DNA of 7,963 bases from Candidatus Equibacterium intestinale (GTDB taxonomy: Bacteria; Bacteroidota; Bacteroidia; Bacteroidales; UBA932), in contig JAGHVP010000040.1 in the NCBI GenBank assembly GCA_018064305.1, positions 1-7,963 on the forward strand, given 5' to 3'. A program made the translations under genes and the position numbers. Shown here in pieces: positions 1 through 7,008 of this stretch. Each line of letters starts with the position of its first letter. The first letter of the stretch is position 1. The notes beneath the pieces are model-generated. The model saw only the letters and a list, made by a program, of their open reading frames with translations. It ran no database searches and was not told the DNA's origin.

Positions 1-767
1 AAATATACGGTGTAGCGGTCTACGGCGTAGCGGGAAGAAGCCTTGTCCATAAGGTCCACCGCATCCCCCGCAACATAGAATTTCTCTGACACCGGCCCCA
101 CACCGCTGAAAGACTGAGGAGAGCTTATCATTGCCAGACGGCTTGTCAGGGGCACCGAGGTGGTGTCTTCATAGGCATAGAACCCTACGCGGCTGATTGT
201 AGGAGAAGTTTTATCCTCAACCGGATATGTGCCGTCGGCAAGATAGTTCAACGGCAGGTTGCCGTCATCCTTACGGATTTCCATGTGGAGATGGGGGCCG
301 CCCGACGAGCCTGTATTGCCCGAATGGCCGAACACCTCACCCTGCTCTATGGGGAACTCATCTTCGGTAAGGGTGAAGTCAACGCTGTAGCTCTCCTTTG
401 CGTACTGCTCGCGGCGGATACGGGCCGCAATGTCGTCGCGGAAATCGTTCATGTGGCCGTACACGCTCATGGTGCCGTCGCCATGATTGATATAGACAGC
501 ATTGCCGTAGCCTGTGGGTGAAACAGACAGGCGGCAGATATAACCGTCCTTTATGGCATGGAGGGGCTGCCCCACCCTGCCGTTTGTACGCCAGTCCACA
601 CCTGCGTGGAAATGGTTGCCGCGAAGCTCGCCGTATGTGCCTGAAAAAGACGCGGGCTGGAGTTCCATAGGATACTCATAGCCATAATTTTGCGCCGAAG
701 CCGTTACACCGGGCAAAACCAGTATAGCGGCTGCGCATATAAAATATAGGTATCTGTTTATATTCAT
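1..767 (-). CDS. M23-family zinc metallopeptidase, secreted (3' end cut by window edge)
   Basis: This is a secreted peptidoglycan endopeptidase of the LytM/M23 type, expected to cut peptide cross-bridges of the cell wall in the periplasm. I translated it by hand: 255 codons lie in the window and the reading frame is still open at position 1. Residues 1-25 form a signal peptide (hydrophobic run ending in ASA, followed by Q26). The full M23 metal and catalytic set is visible: H54 and D58 (HAGVD), H105 (YGHM), and H159/H161 (GPHLHME). An insertion of about 40 residues, rich in charge, separates H105 from the HxH motif; I recall this from longer Bacteroidota M23 proteins. The part after residue 170 continues beyond the catalytic domain, so the full protein is probably much longer. 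It starts 4 bp after the dnaJ stop, so it is likely cotranscribed with grpE-dnaJ. Peptidase class is confident; the exact cell-wall substrate is unknown. Confidence 0.9.
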   Translation of the reverse strand, partial: MNINRYLYFICAAAILVLPGVTASAQNYGYEYPMELQPASFSGTYGELRGNHFHAGVDWRTNGRVGQPLHAIKDGYICRLSVSPTGYGNAVYINHGDGTMSVYGHMNDFRDDIAARIRREQYAKESYSVDFTLTEDEFPIEQGEVFGHSGNTGSSGGPHLHMEIRKDDGNLPLNYLADGTYPVEDKTSPTISRVGFYAYEDTTSVPLTSRLAMISSPQSFSGVGPVSEKFYVAGDAVDLMDKASSRYAVDRYTVY

Positions 768-771
768 CCTT

Positions 772-1926
772 CTACCTGAACATGTTCTTTATTCTGTCAA
801 AAAGGGTGCGGTCGTCATCGGAGGGGTCCACCTTGAAGTTATCACTTTCACCAAGCTTCTCGACCATCTCCTTCTCAAGCTTGGATATCTTCTTGGGTAT
901 CCACACCTGCACGAAGACAAGAAGGTCACCCGTACCGTAGCCGTTGACATCCGGAATACCCTTATTTCTAAGCCTCAGCATCTTGCCGGGCTGTGTACCG
1001 GGCTCGATCTTGATCTTGAGCTTGCCGTCGACAGAAGGGATCTGGGCCTCGCAGCCGTTGATTGCGTCTGCAACTGATATATATAAGGTGTAGATCAGGT
1101 CGTTCTCATCACGAACCAGGTCGGGATGCTTCTCCTCTTCGATCAGCACCAGCAGGTCGCCCGGCACTCCGCCGGCCTTGGCAGCATGTCCCTTACCGCT
1201 GATGGTGAGCTGCATTCCTTCAGCCACACCTGCAGGAACTTTGAAAGTGATCTCCTCTGCCTGCTTGATAAGGCCCGAACCGTTGCACTTCCGGCATGGG
1301 GTGACAACCACCTTGCCTTCGCCGTGGCAGTGAGGGCATGTGGTAGTGCTCTGCATTGCACCGAGGATGGTCTGGCGCACCTGGGTGTACATTCCTGTAC
1401 CGTTGCAGGTCTCGCACACCTTGAGGTCTGCCTCAGTGGCGGCGCCGCGGCCGTGACAGTCGGGGCATTGTACCGACTTGTTGATTTTCACGGTCTTTTC
1501 AACACCGTGAACTATTTCGCTCAGAGAGAGTTTCACACGGATACGCATGTCACCGCCGCGCTGTACGCGCTGCTGCGTACCGCGGTTGCGGCCTCCGCCG
1601 AACCCGCCGAAACCGAACCCGCCGAATATATCTCCGAACTGAGAGAATATGTCGTCCATCGAGAACCCGCCTCCGCCGAAGCCGCCGCCTGCGGCTCCGC
1701 TCAGACCTGCGTGGCCGAAACGGTCGTATTTGGCGCGCTTGTCTTTGTCGCTGAGCACAGAATAAGCCTCCGCCGCCTCTTTGAACTTCTCTTCAGCCTC
1801 CTTGTCACCCGGATTCTTGTCGGGGTGATACTGGATGGCCTTCTTGCGGTAGGCCTTCTTTATCTCCTCATCCGTAGCGCTCTTTTCAACGCCGAGGACT
1901 TCATAATAGTCTCTTTTCTCTGCCAT
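772..1926 (-). CDS. dnaJ: Chaperone DnaJ (Hsp40), type I
   Basis: This is the cytoplasmic co-chaperone that delivers unfolded proteins to DnaK and stimulates its ATPase. The 384-aa length is normal for type I DnaJ. The J domain occupies about residues 5-70 with the HPD motif at 34-36. A Gly/Phe-rich linker spans about 74-112. The zinc-binding domain has four CxxCxGxG repeats with cysteines at 154/157, 171/174, 197/200 and 211/214, so both zinc sites look intact. The C-terminal substrate-binding and dimerisation domains follow to residue 384. The ATG before AEKRDYYEVLG is the conserved start. It begins 5 bp after the grpE stop, so the two co-chaperones are probably cotranscribed and stoichiometrically coupled. 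dnaK is not in the window. Nothing in the protein looks damaged. Confidence 0.98.
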   Translation of the reverse strand: MAEKRDYYEVLGVEKSATDEEIKKAYRKKAIQYHPDKNPGDKEAEEKFKEAAEAYSVLSDKDKRAKYDRFGHAGLSGAAGGGFGGGGFSMDDIFSQFGDIFGGFGFGGFGGGRNRGTQQRVQRGGDMRIRVKLSLSEIVHGVEKTVKINKSVQCPDCHGRGAATEADLKVCETCNGTGMYTQVRQTILGAMQSTTTCPHCHGEGKVVVTPCRKCNGSGLIKQAEEITFKVPAGVAEGMQLTISGKGHAAKAGGVPGDLLVLIEEEKHPDLVRDENDLIYTLYISVADAINGCEAQIPSVDGKLKIKIEPGTQPGKMLRLRNKGIPDVNGYGTGDLLVFVQVWIPKKISKLEKEMVEKLGESDNFKVDPSDDDRTLFDRIKNMFR

Positions 1927-1931
1927 AGTGT

Positions 1932-2546
1932 TTATTGTCCGATGACAACTTTTGCATATCTGATCACCTTGCCGTTAAGGGTATATCCCTTCTGTGCGAC
2001 ATCGATGACTTTGTTTTTCTTCTCTTTGTCTTCTACGGGGAACTGCGCCACAGCCTCGTGGAAGTCGGTGTCGAATTCTGCCCCCACTGCTTCTATCTCT
2101 GCCAGGCCGCAGCTCTTGAGGTAATCTTTCAACTTGTTATATATGAGCGATGTGCCTTCCTTTGCAGCAGCATCACCGTCGGTCTTCTCAAGCATGTCGA
2201 GCGCTCTTTCGCAATCGTCCAGCGTGGGAAGGATGCCTTTGATGATATTTTCGCCTGCTGAAGCAATCAGGTCAAGTTTCTCCTTTGATGTGCGGCGGCG
2301 GTAGTTGTCGAACTCTGCCGCAAGGCGGATGTATTTGTCGGTCGATGCCGCAAGTGCCTCTTTCAGGACATCTGCCGACATCTCGCCGGCCTGGGCCTCT
2401 TTCTGCTCTTCCTGCTGCTCTTCTGTTTCAGGAGCCTGCTGCTCCGCTGTTCCAGCTTCGTTCTGAGCGTTTTCCACATTCTCTACTTCAGGCTCTGGGC
2501 CGTTCATTTTCTCTTTATCCATCTTTTTAAATTTTCTAAATTTCAT
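1932..2546 (-). CDS. grpE: Nucleotide exchange factor GrpE
   Basis: GrpE releases ADP from DnaK and so resets the chaperone cycle. The protein is 204 aa from this start. Residues about 15-55 are acidic, Glu/Gln-rich and probably disordered, as is common in GrpE. A long helix follows with the conserved FDNYRRR at 79-85, used in dimerisation. The C-terminal beta domain carries FHEAV and ends with GYTLNGKVIRYAKVV, the family signature for DnaK contact. The start is uncertain. The ATG at 2546 is preceded by GC-rich sequence, whereas a second in-frame ATG at 2522 (giving 196 aa, MDKEKMNG) is preceded by an A/T-rich stretch of the kind favoured in Bacteroidota, which rarely use Shine-Dalgarno sites. 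It lies just before dnaJ and is preceded by the largest intergenic gap of the window, with a candidate control element. Confidence 0.96.
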   Translation of the reverse strand: MKFRKFKKMDKEKMNGPEPEVENVENAQNEAGTAEQQAPETEEQQEEQKEAQAGEMSADVLKEALAASTDKYIRLAAEFDNYRRRTSKEKLDLIASAGENIIKGILPTLDDCERALDMLEKTDGDAAAKEGTSLIYNKLKDYLKSCGLAEIEAVGAEFDTDFHEAVAQFPVEDKEKKNKVIDVAQKGYTLNGKVIRYAKVVIGQ

Positions 2547-2564
2547 TCGGGCCGGTCTTTAAGG

Positions 2565-2597
2565 CAAATTGTCTGCCATTTGACATAATGCGACAAA
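2565..2597 (-). promoter_or_regulatory. Possible weak Bacteroidota-type promoter for grpE-dnaJ
   Basis: Bacteroidota primary sigma factor promoters have TTTG near -33 and TAnnTTTG near -7, with about 19-21 nt between the elements. On the minus strand a TTTG lies at 2597-2594, and an ACAATTTG lies at 2572-2565 after exactly 21 nt. The second element matches only in its TTTG half and lacks the leading TA. Transcription would start around 2560-2556, giving a very short leader to the ATG at 2546 or about 35 nt to the ATG at 2522. The palindrome at 2574-2603 covers the upstream TTTG and the spacer, so a bound protein there could control this promoter. This is inference from spacing and partial consensus. 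Confidence 0.3.
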
Positions 2598-2603
2598 ATG
2601 GCA
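2574..2603 (-). promoter_or_regulatory. Interrupted palindrome upstream of grpE, candidate operator
   Basis: A perfect 8-bp inverted repeat (TGCCATTT / AAATGGCA on the minus strand) flanks a 14-nt spacer. It begins 2 bp after the fabG stop and ends 27 bp before the first possible grpE ATG. Read on the minus strand it contains TGCCA, TGTCG, TGTCA and TGGCA, that is, three self-complementary TGNCA pentamers plus one near match. No U-tract follows, so an intrinsic terminator is unlikely. Because the element lies directly before the chaperone genes grpE-dnaJ, a regulator-binding site is a reasonable inference. The sequence does not resemble the CIRCE element of HrcA. Confidence 0.45.
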
Positions 2604-2605
2604 CT

Positions 2606-3349
2606 CTATGCACCCATTCCGCCGTCTATTGCAATCACCTGGCCTGACACGTATGATGACATGTCACTTGCCAGGAAGCAGCACACCTTGGCGATTTCTT
2701 CGGGTGTACCGCCACGGCGCAACGGGATTGACGATGTCCATTTCTTGAGCACATCCTCTGGCAGGGATGCTGTCATCTCTGTCATGATGAAGCCCGGGGC
2801 GACCGCGTTGGCACGTATGCCGCGCGACCCCATTTCCTTTGCTATGGACATGCTCAGCGCCACCATTCCCGCCTTCGAAGCGGAGTAGTTGCACTGGCCG
2901 GCATTGCCGTGAAGCCCCACGACAGAGCTTATGTTTATTATCGAACCGCCGCGCTGGCGCATCATCACAGGCACGGTTGCGTGGCAGTAGTTGAATGCAC
3001 TCTTTAGATTGACGCGCAGCACGTCGTCCCACTCTTTCTCTGTCATTCTGACAAGAAGGTTGTCACGGGTTATGCCGGCATTGTTCACCAGGACATCTAT
3101 CCTGCCGAACTCTGCCATGACCTGGTCCACCACCCCCTGCGCTCCTTCGAACGATGAGACGTCAGACGCCACTGCCAGCACTTTTACGCCGAGTGCCTCC
3201 AGCTCTGACTTCGTCTTCATTGCAACTTCGTCCATTGCAAGGTCACAGAATGCTATCGAAGCGCCCTCTTCAGCGAATTTGAGCGCAATGGCCCTGCCAA
3301 TGCCGCGTGCAGCCCCCGTGATAAGGGCCACTTTATTCTCAAGTAACAT
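2606..3349 (-). CDS. fabG: 3-oxoacyl-[acyl-carrier-protein] reductase FabG
   Basis: FabG reduces 3-oxoacyl-ACP to 3-hydroxyacyl-ACP with NADPH in each round of type II fatty-acid synthesis in the cytoplasm. The 247-aa protein is a classical short-chain dehydrogenase. The cofactor-binding TGAARGIG is at residues 11-18, NNAG at 89-92, and the catalytic residues are N114, S142, Y155 and K159. NNAGITRDNLLVRM and the arginines at 133 and 176, equivalent to E. coli FabG R129 and R172 that contact ACP, favour FabG over another SDR. The start is 6 bp after the rimO stop, so it is probably cotranscribed with the upstream genes. No other fab gene or acpP is nearby, so it stands apart from a fatty-acid cluster. 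An SDR with another substrate cannot be fully excluded. Confidence 0.92.
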   Translation of the reverse strand: MLLENKVALITGAARGIGRAIALKFAEEGASIAFCDLAMDEVAMKTKSELEALGVKVLAVASDVSSFEGAQGVVDQVMAEFGRIDVLVNNAGITRDNLLVRMTEKEWDDVLRVNLKSAFNYCHATVPVMMRQRGGSIINISSVVGLHGNAGQCNYSASKAGMVALSMSIAKEMGSRGIRANAVAPGFIMTEMTASLPEDVLKKWTSSIPLRRGGTPEEIAKVCCFLASDMSSYVSGQVIAIDGGMGA

Positions 3350-3355
3350 ATCGTA

Positions 3356-4657
3356 TTAAATTATTTCCGCGAACAAATCGTATTCGTCCGCCCCTTTTAT
3401 CCTGACATTAGTAAAATTGCCTATCAGGCCGGCCGGTACTGAAGGCAGTTCCACAAGTACCTTCCCATCAACCTCAACCGACTCCTTCTGAGTACGGCAG
3501 CAGAGCATGCCGTCGGAATATGAATCCACAATGACCCGCTCTTCCGTGCCCACCCTCGACATGTTGTAGTCGAGTGAGATGCCGCTCTGCAGCTCCATCA
3601 GCCTCTCGTAGCGCTCCTGCTTGATGCGCTGCGGCACTGAATCCTTATAGTTGAGGGCGCCGTATGTTCCCTCCTCCTCGCTGTATGTGAAAGCGCCCAG
3701 CCTCTCGAACTTTGCCTGACGCACAAATGAGAGCAGCTCCTTGAACTCTCTCTCACCCTCGCCGGGGTGCCCCACAATCATTGTGGTGCGGAGTGCAACA
3801 CCCGGCACTTTCGAGCGGAACTTCTCTATAAGGGCTTCTGTGCCGGCACGGTCTATCGAGCGGCGCATCATGTCCAGCACTTTGGTGGATGCATGCTGCA
3901 GCGGGATATCGATATACTTGCAGATCCTGGGTTCTGATGCCATAAGGTCCAGGAGGTCGTCGGGGAAGCCTGCCGGGTAGCTGTAGTGCAGCCTTATCCA
4001 CTCTATCCCGTCAACTGCGGCAAGCCGCTCCATAAGCGGGGCTATCATCCTCTTCTTGTAGAGGTCCAGACCATAGTAGGTGGTGTCCTGGGCAATCACA
4101 ATCAGCTCTTTCACACCGCGCTCTGCAAGCATCTTCGCTTCATCCACAAGGCTTTCCATAGGCTCAGAGATGTGCCTTCCGCGGATGCCGGGGATGGCGC
4201 AGTACGAGCAGGAACGGTCGCACCCTTCTGAAATCTTCAGGAAGGCATAATGACTGGGTGTGGTGAGATGGCGGCTCAGGCTGAGCGAGGCAGGGCATTT
4301 TATGCCGAGTGCACCAAGCAGCCCTTCTGGATCATTTGCCCCGAAGAAACCGTCCACCTCGGGGATCTGCTCCACCAGCTCGTCGTGGTAGCGCTGCGAA
4401 AGGCATCCGAAGACATATATCCTGCCTATGATGCCGTCGTTCTTGGCGCGCACCGCCTCCAGTATGGCATTCACCGACTCTTCCTTAGCGTCGTCGATAA
4501 AGCCGCATGTATTGAGTATCACAGCATCGACACCGGCATTATCAAGAGCCTCATCTTCGGGCAGGATCTCCACCCCCGAGGCAGCAAGCTGCCCCAGAAT
4601 ACGCTCCGAGTCCACTCTGTTCTTAGAGCAGCCCAGTGTTATCAGCTGCACCTTCAT
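3356..4657 (-). CDS. rimO: Ribosomal protein S12 methylthiotransferase RimO
   Basis: RimO is a radical-SAM enzyme with two iron-sulfur clusters that adds a methylthio group to a conserved aspartate (D88 in E. coli numbering) of ribosomal protein S12. The 433-aa length is typical. The N-terminal methylthiotransferase domain supplies cluster ligands C10, C51 and C85. The radical-SAM core has CxxxCxxC at C146, C150 and C153 (CDRSCSYC). A TRAM domain occupies about residues 377-433. The ending DEYDLFAEI is characteristic of RimO and separates it from the tRNA-modifying relatives MiaB and MtaB. The ATG lies 2 bp after the stop of the DUF5606-type gene, so translational coupling is likely. All key cysteines are present. 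Confidence 0.96.
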   Translation of the reverse strand: MKVQLITLGCSKNRVDSERILGQLAASGVEILPEDEALDNAGVDAVILNTCGFIDDAKEESVNAILEAVRAKNDGIIGRIYVFGCLSQRYHDELVEQIPEVDGFFGANDPEGLLGALGIKCPASLSLSRHLTTPSHYAFLKISEGCDRSCSYCAIPGIRGRHISEPMESLVDEAKMLAERGVKELIVIAQDTTYYGLDLYKKRMIAPLMERLAAVDGIEWIRLHYSYPAGFPDDLLDLMASEPRICKYIDIPLQHASTKVLDMMRRSIDRAGTEALIEKFRSKVPGVALRTTMIVGHPGEGEREFKELLSFVRQAKFERLGAFTYSEEEGTYGALNYKDSVPQRIKQERYERLMELQSGISLDYNMSRVGTEERVIVDSYSDGMLCCRTQKESVEVDGKVLVELPSVPAGLIGNFTNVRIKGADEYDLFAEII

Positions 4658-4659
4658 GA

Positions 4660-5079
4660 CTATTCAGCCTCTTCCTCTGATTCCTCGTCCTCAAACTCGA
4701 GAGAACCGAATTTTGCAAGAACGTTATACCAGTCGAGAACCTTCTTCATGTGTGACACATAGAAGCGGTCACGGTCGTAAGTGGGAAGGACCTCTGCGAA
4801 GAAAGCCTTTATCTTTTCAGGATCAGACAAGCTTGACATAGCCTCTGCGCTGCCAAGCTTGTCGCGCATGCTCTCGAGAACCTGCCTCAGAGAAGCTTCC
4901 TCATCGTCTGTATAAATTGATACATCTGCCAGTGAAGTAACTTTTGCAGTTGCGCTTACGGCGCTGCGCTGCTTTGTGGCAATACTTTCTACAATAAAAC
5001 CGTTCTTTGCGGGTGCCACATACTCAAACAGACCGGGAGTACCGGAGATTGACAATACTTTTTTAAGATCAAGTGCCAT
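4660..5079 (-). CDS. DUF5606-type conserved protein of Bacteroidota, function unknown
   Basis: This 139-aa protein resembles the Bacteroidota family annotated as DUF5606 (often followed by a DUF6852-like part), recognised from memory. The N-terminal region (about residues 5-50) carries KKVLSISGTPGLFEY and GFIVESI, which suggests a small beta-rich domain. The middle part (about 50-120) is mostly helical in character and includes AFFAEVLPTYDRDRFYVSHMKKVL and a following WYN. The last 15 residues are strongly acidic (EDEESEEEAE). There is no signal peptide, membrane segment or recognisable catalytic motif, so it is probably cytoplasmic. It sits between coaE (5 bp) and rimO (2 bp) in the same transcript. 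No function can be assigned; the acidic tail could bind a basic partner such as a ribosomal protein, but that is speculation. Confidence 0.88.
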   Translation of the reverse strand: MALDLKKVLSISGTPGLFEYVAPAKNGFIVESIATKQRSAVSATAKVTSLADVSIYTDDEEASLRQVLESMRDKLGSAEAMSSLSDPEKIKAFFAEVLPTYDRDRFYVSHMKKVLDWYNVLAKFGSLEFEDEESEEEAE

Positions 5080-5084
5080 TTCTT

Positions 5085-5672
5085 TTATTCGTTTATTAGT
5101 TTTTCTATCAATTCAATTATCTGCGGAAGCACCGGATGCCTGTCATCGGTGCGGACCACATAGTCGGCACGGGCTTCACGCATCTGGTCTGTCCACTGGT
5201 TGGACATCCTTTCCAGGACTTTCTCACGGCTCAGGCCGTCACGCGCCATCACACGTGCCACGCGCACCTCCTCGGGAGCGGATACCGTGATGACGAAGTC
5301 TGCAAAATTAGCAAAAAATGCCTTTTCAAGAAATATCGCGGATTCAACCAGCACCAGAGTGCTGTCCTGAGCCTCCGCCCATTCCCTAATATCCTTTTCC
5401 AGGACCGGATAGACGATGCCTTCCAGCCGCAGCAGCAGTTCCCTGTTGTTGAAAAGCTTCTCCGACATCAGTTTGAAATCAAGCGCACCTTCATGAAGGA
5501 CATCCCGCCCCAGGAGATCGGCCACAGCCTCTTTCAGTGCATCATTTTCACGATACAGGCGCTTGACGCCGCCATCACAGTCGTAAGTCGGCACGCCCAG
5601 CGTGTCAAAAGCCCTTACGATGGCAGACTTTCCGCTGCCGATTCCACCTGTGCAGGCAATCACCTTCTTCAT
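5085..5672 (-). CDS. coaE: Dephospho-CoA kinase
   Basis: CoaE phosphorylates the 3'-hydroxyl of dephospho-CoA with ATP, the final step of coenzyme A synthesis in the cytoplasm. The chosen start gives 195 aa, the normal family length. The P-loop GGIGSGKS is at residues 9-16, the substrate-binding region around D31-C32-D33 follows, and the lid-like segment RDGLSREKVLERMSNQ lies in the last third. An upstream in-frame ATG at 5684 would add four residues (MCAE). I prefer 5672 because it places the P-loop at the usual distance from the N-terminus and its ATG overlaps the ybbR stop as ATGA, a common coupling arrangement. The stop is 5 bp before the DUF5606-type gene. The beta-strand and P-loop are intact, so the enzyme is expected to be active. 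Confidence 0.95.
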   Translation of the reverse strand: MKKVIACTGGIGSGKSAIVRAFDTLGVPTYDCDGGVKRLYRENDALKEAVADLLGRDVLHEGALDFKLMSEKLFNNRELLLRLEGIVYPVLEKDIREWAEAQDSTLVLVESAIFLEKAFFANFADFVITVSAPEEVRVARVMARDGLSREKVLERMSNQWTDQMREARADYVVRTDDRHPVLPQIIELIEKLINE

Positions 5673-6643
5673 TTCAGCACACATTCCACGTCGGGAGGGT
5701 CAAGTTCATACGAGATCACCGGTATGCGGGGATTCACCATCCTAGGTACCACCATCCCCGTGCGTGAAGCCTGGAAATCCTTGTAGTCCACGACAAACTC
5801 AGGCACGCTGCCTGTATTGTCCTCACCAGCCAGAGAATACGGGACCCTGTATTTCAGCGAGGCCGACGACGGCAGCAAGGTGACGTGCACTCCGGCAGGT
5901 GCACCCTTCAGCTGGTAGCGCACCTGGGCTGTGAGCTCCACAAACCTCACGACCTCTACATGGTATGCCACTTCTTCCTGTGACATCTCCACATCCTTGA
6001 TCTGCTTCAGACGTACAGTTCCGTCAAGCGGAGCATCGGCGTTGTAGAATGAGAGTTTTTCAGTGGTCACTCTGCTGATGTTCTCCAGCACGGTGCTCTC
6101 GCCGTACACAGCCACTGAATCGGGCTCAACCAGGGGTGTCCCGTTCACCATATACTGGCTCTTGCACTGGATGTCCTCCGAAAGGGCCACAGGCACCATC
6201 TTGTAGTTGCGCGCATTCAGCCTGAACAGAAGCTTTTCGGTCTCTATCGAGCTGATTGTGATTTTGGAATCGAAATATGTCTCGAGCTCCGACTCGATAT
6301 CTCTGGTCTGCAGCTCGAAGACAGCAGGGTCTGATTTGAGGGGATGGAGCTTGCCGCCGTCCACTTTCAGCAGCAGCGAACCGGCCTTGTTTGCAGAGCG
6401 GCGCATTCCGATTATCTTGGCGCCGGTGCCTGTGCCGCGTAGCACCAGCACGTCGTCGCTGGTAGAAACGCCGGCATGTCCGGCAAGATCAGTCTCCACC
6501 GTCACCTTGAACTTCATGGTAACGGTATATTTCTGTGTGAGCTCATGAATGAACCACATAGAAAAAGCAAGAAGGAGCGAGATGAGAAGTACCATCCACT
6601 CGCTCCCTAACCTGTTTTTGAGCTTTGCCGAAACTTGTTCCAT
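5669..6643 (-). CDS. YbbR-like domain protein, membrane-anchored
   Basis: This is a 324-aa protein with one N-terminal membrane helix (about residues 15-33, MVLLISLLLAFSMWFI) and a long part expected outside the membrane. The SLLLAFSMW pattern is typical for YbbR/CdaR proteins. The clearest YbbR domain spans about residues 148-235, with the VPV start and the EPDSVAVYGE core. The segments at about 40-140 and 240-320 look like more diverged repeats of the same beta-rich fold. In Firmicutes, CdaR (YbbR) controls the diadenylate cyclase CdaA; no cdaA is in this window, so that role is not shown here. It shares one base with the yajC stop (TAATG) and overlaps the coaE start, so its translation is probably coupled to both. 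Envelope location is likely; exact role is unknown. Confidence 0.88.
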   Translation of the reverse strand: MEQVSAKLKNRLGSEWMVLLISLLLAFSMWFIHELTQKYTVTMKFKVTVETDLAGHAGVSTSDDVLVLRGTGTGAKIIGMRRSANKAGSLLLKVDGGKLHPLKSDPAVFELQTRDIESELETYFDSKITISSIETEKLLFRLNARNYKMVPVALSEDIQCKSQYMVNGTPLVEPDSVAVYGESTVLENISRVTTEKLSFYNADAPLDGTVRLKQIKDVEMSQEEVAYHVEVVRFVELTAQVRYQLKGAPAGVHVTLLPSSASLKYRVPYSLAGEDNTGSVPEFVVDYKDFQASRTGMVVPRMVNPRIPVISYELDPPDVECVLK

Positions 6644-6981
6644 TATTTCTGCTGGGTTGCCTCAGCGTTCACTTTGGCGATTGCAGCACGGTCGAATCTG
6701 AGTTTCACCTCGCCGTCAACCTTCACAAGGACGGTGGAATCGCCTTCCTTGGCCTCGTCAACTGTGCCGTTGATGCCGCCGATGGTCACGACCTTGTCAC
6801 CTTTCTTGAGTTCTGAACGGAGCTGCTCAAGCTTTTTCTGTTCCTTCTGCTGGGGGCGTATCATAAGAAGCCACATTACCACAAAGATCAGAATCATCAT
6901 GATCCAGAACGAGCCCATGCTGCCCTGAGGTTTTGCAGCACCTTCAGCTGCCTGCAGGAAAGAAATAAAAAGGAAATTCAT
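6643..6981 (-). CDS. yajC: Preprotein translocase subunit YajC
   Basis: YajC is a small inner-membrane protein that associates with the SecDF complex at the Sec translocon. The 112-aa protein has one membrane helix at about residues 24-41 (FWIMMILIFVVMWLLMI), followed immediately by the family hallmark RPQQKEQKK at 42-50. The soluble domain follows, with KKGDKVVTIGGINGTV. The N-terminal 20 residues are also partly hydrophobic before the helix. In many bacteria yajC is beside secD-secF; here it is between nusB and a ybbR gene, an order I recall from Bacteroidales. It starts 27 bp after nusB with an A/T-rich leader and no Shine-Dalgarno sequence. Confidence 0.95.
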   Translation of the reverse strand: MNFLFISFLQAAEGAAKPQGSMGSFWIMMILIFVVMWLLMIRPQQKEQKKLEQLRSELKKGDKVVTIGGINGTVDEAKEGDSTVLVKVDGEVKLRFDRAAIAKVNAEATQQK

Positions 6982-7008
6982 ATTCTATTGTTTTTAATGA
7001 TTGATAAT

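Noticed and set aside
1340..1470. Cysteine-rich repeats suggesting a separate zinc-finger gene
   Set aside because: They are the four CxxCxGxG repeats of DnaJ in the dnaJ frame.
1590..1700. Repetitive ccgccgaa-type sequence as a possible DNA repeat element
   Set aside because: It encodes the Gly/Phe-rich linker of DnaJ in frame, so the repetition comes from the protein.
1126..2124. A 332-codon open frame on the plus strand opposite dnaJ and grpE
   Set aside because: It lies wholly antisense to two clearly real genes, its low-complexity AEPAETEPAEY part mirrors the dnaJ Gly/Phe repeats, and no family is recognisable. Codon bias of the real genes explains it.
2574..2603. The palindrome as an intrinsic terminator for fabG
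   Set aside because: The stem is only 8 bp, A/T-rich at its inner end, has a 14-nt loop and no following U-tract, so it is a poor terminator. A regulatory reading is preferred.
4250..4762. A 170-codon plus-strand frame opposite rimO and the DUF5606-type gene
   Set aside because: It spans the junction of two well-supported minus-strand genes, has no motif or plausible start context, and looks like a shadow frame.
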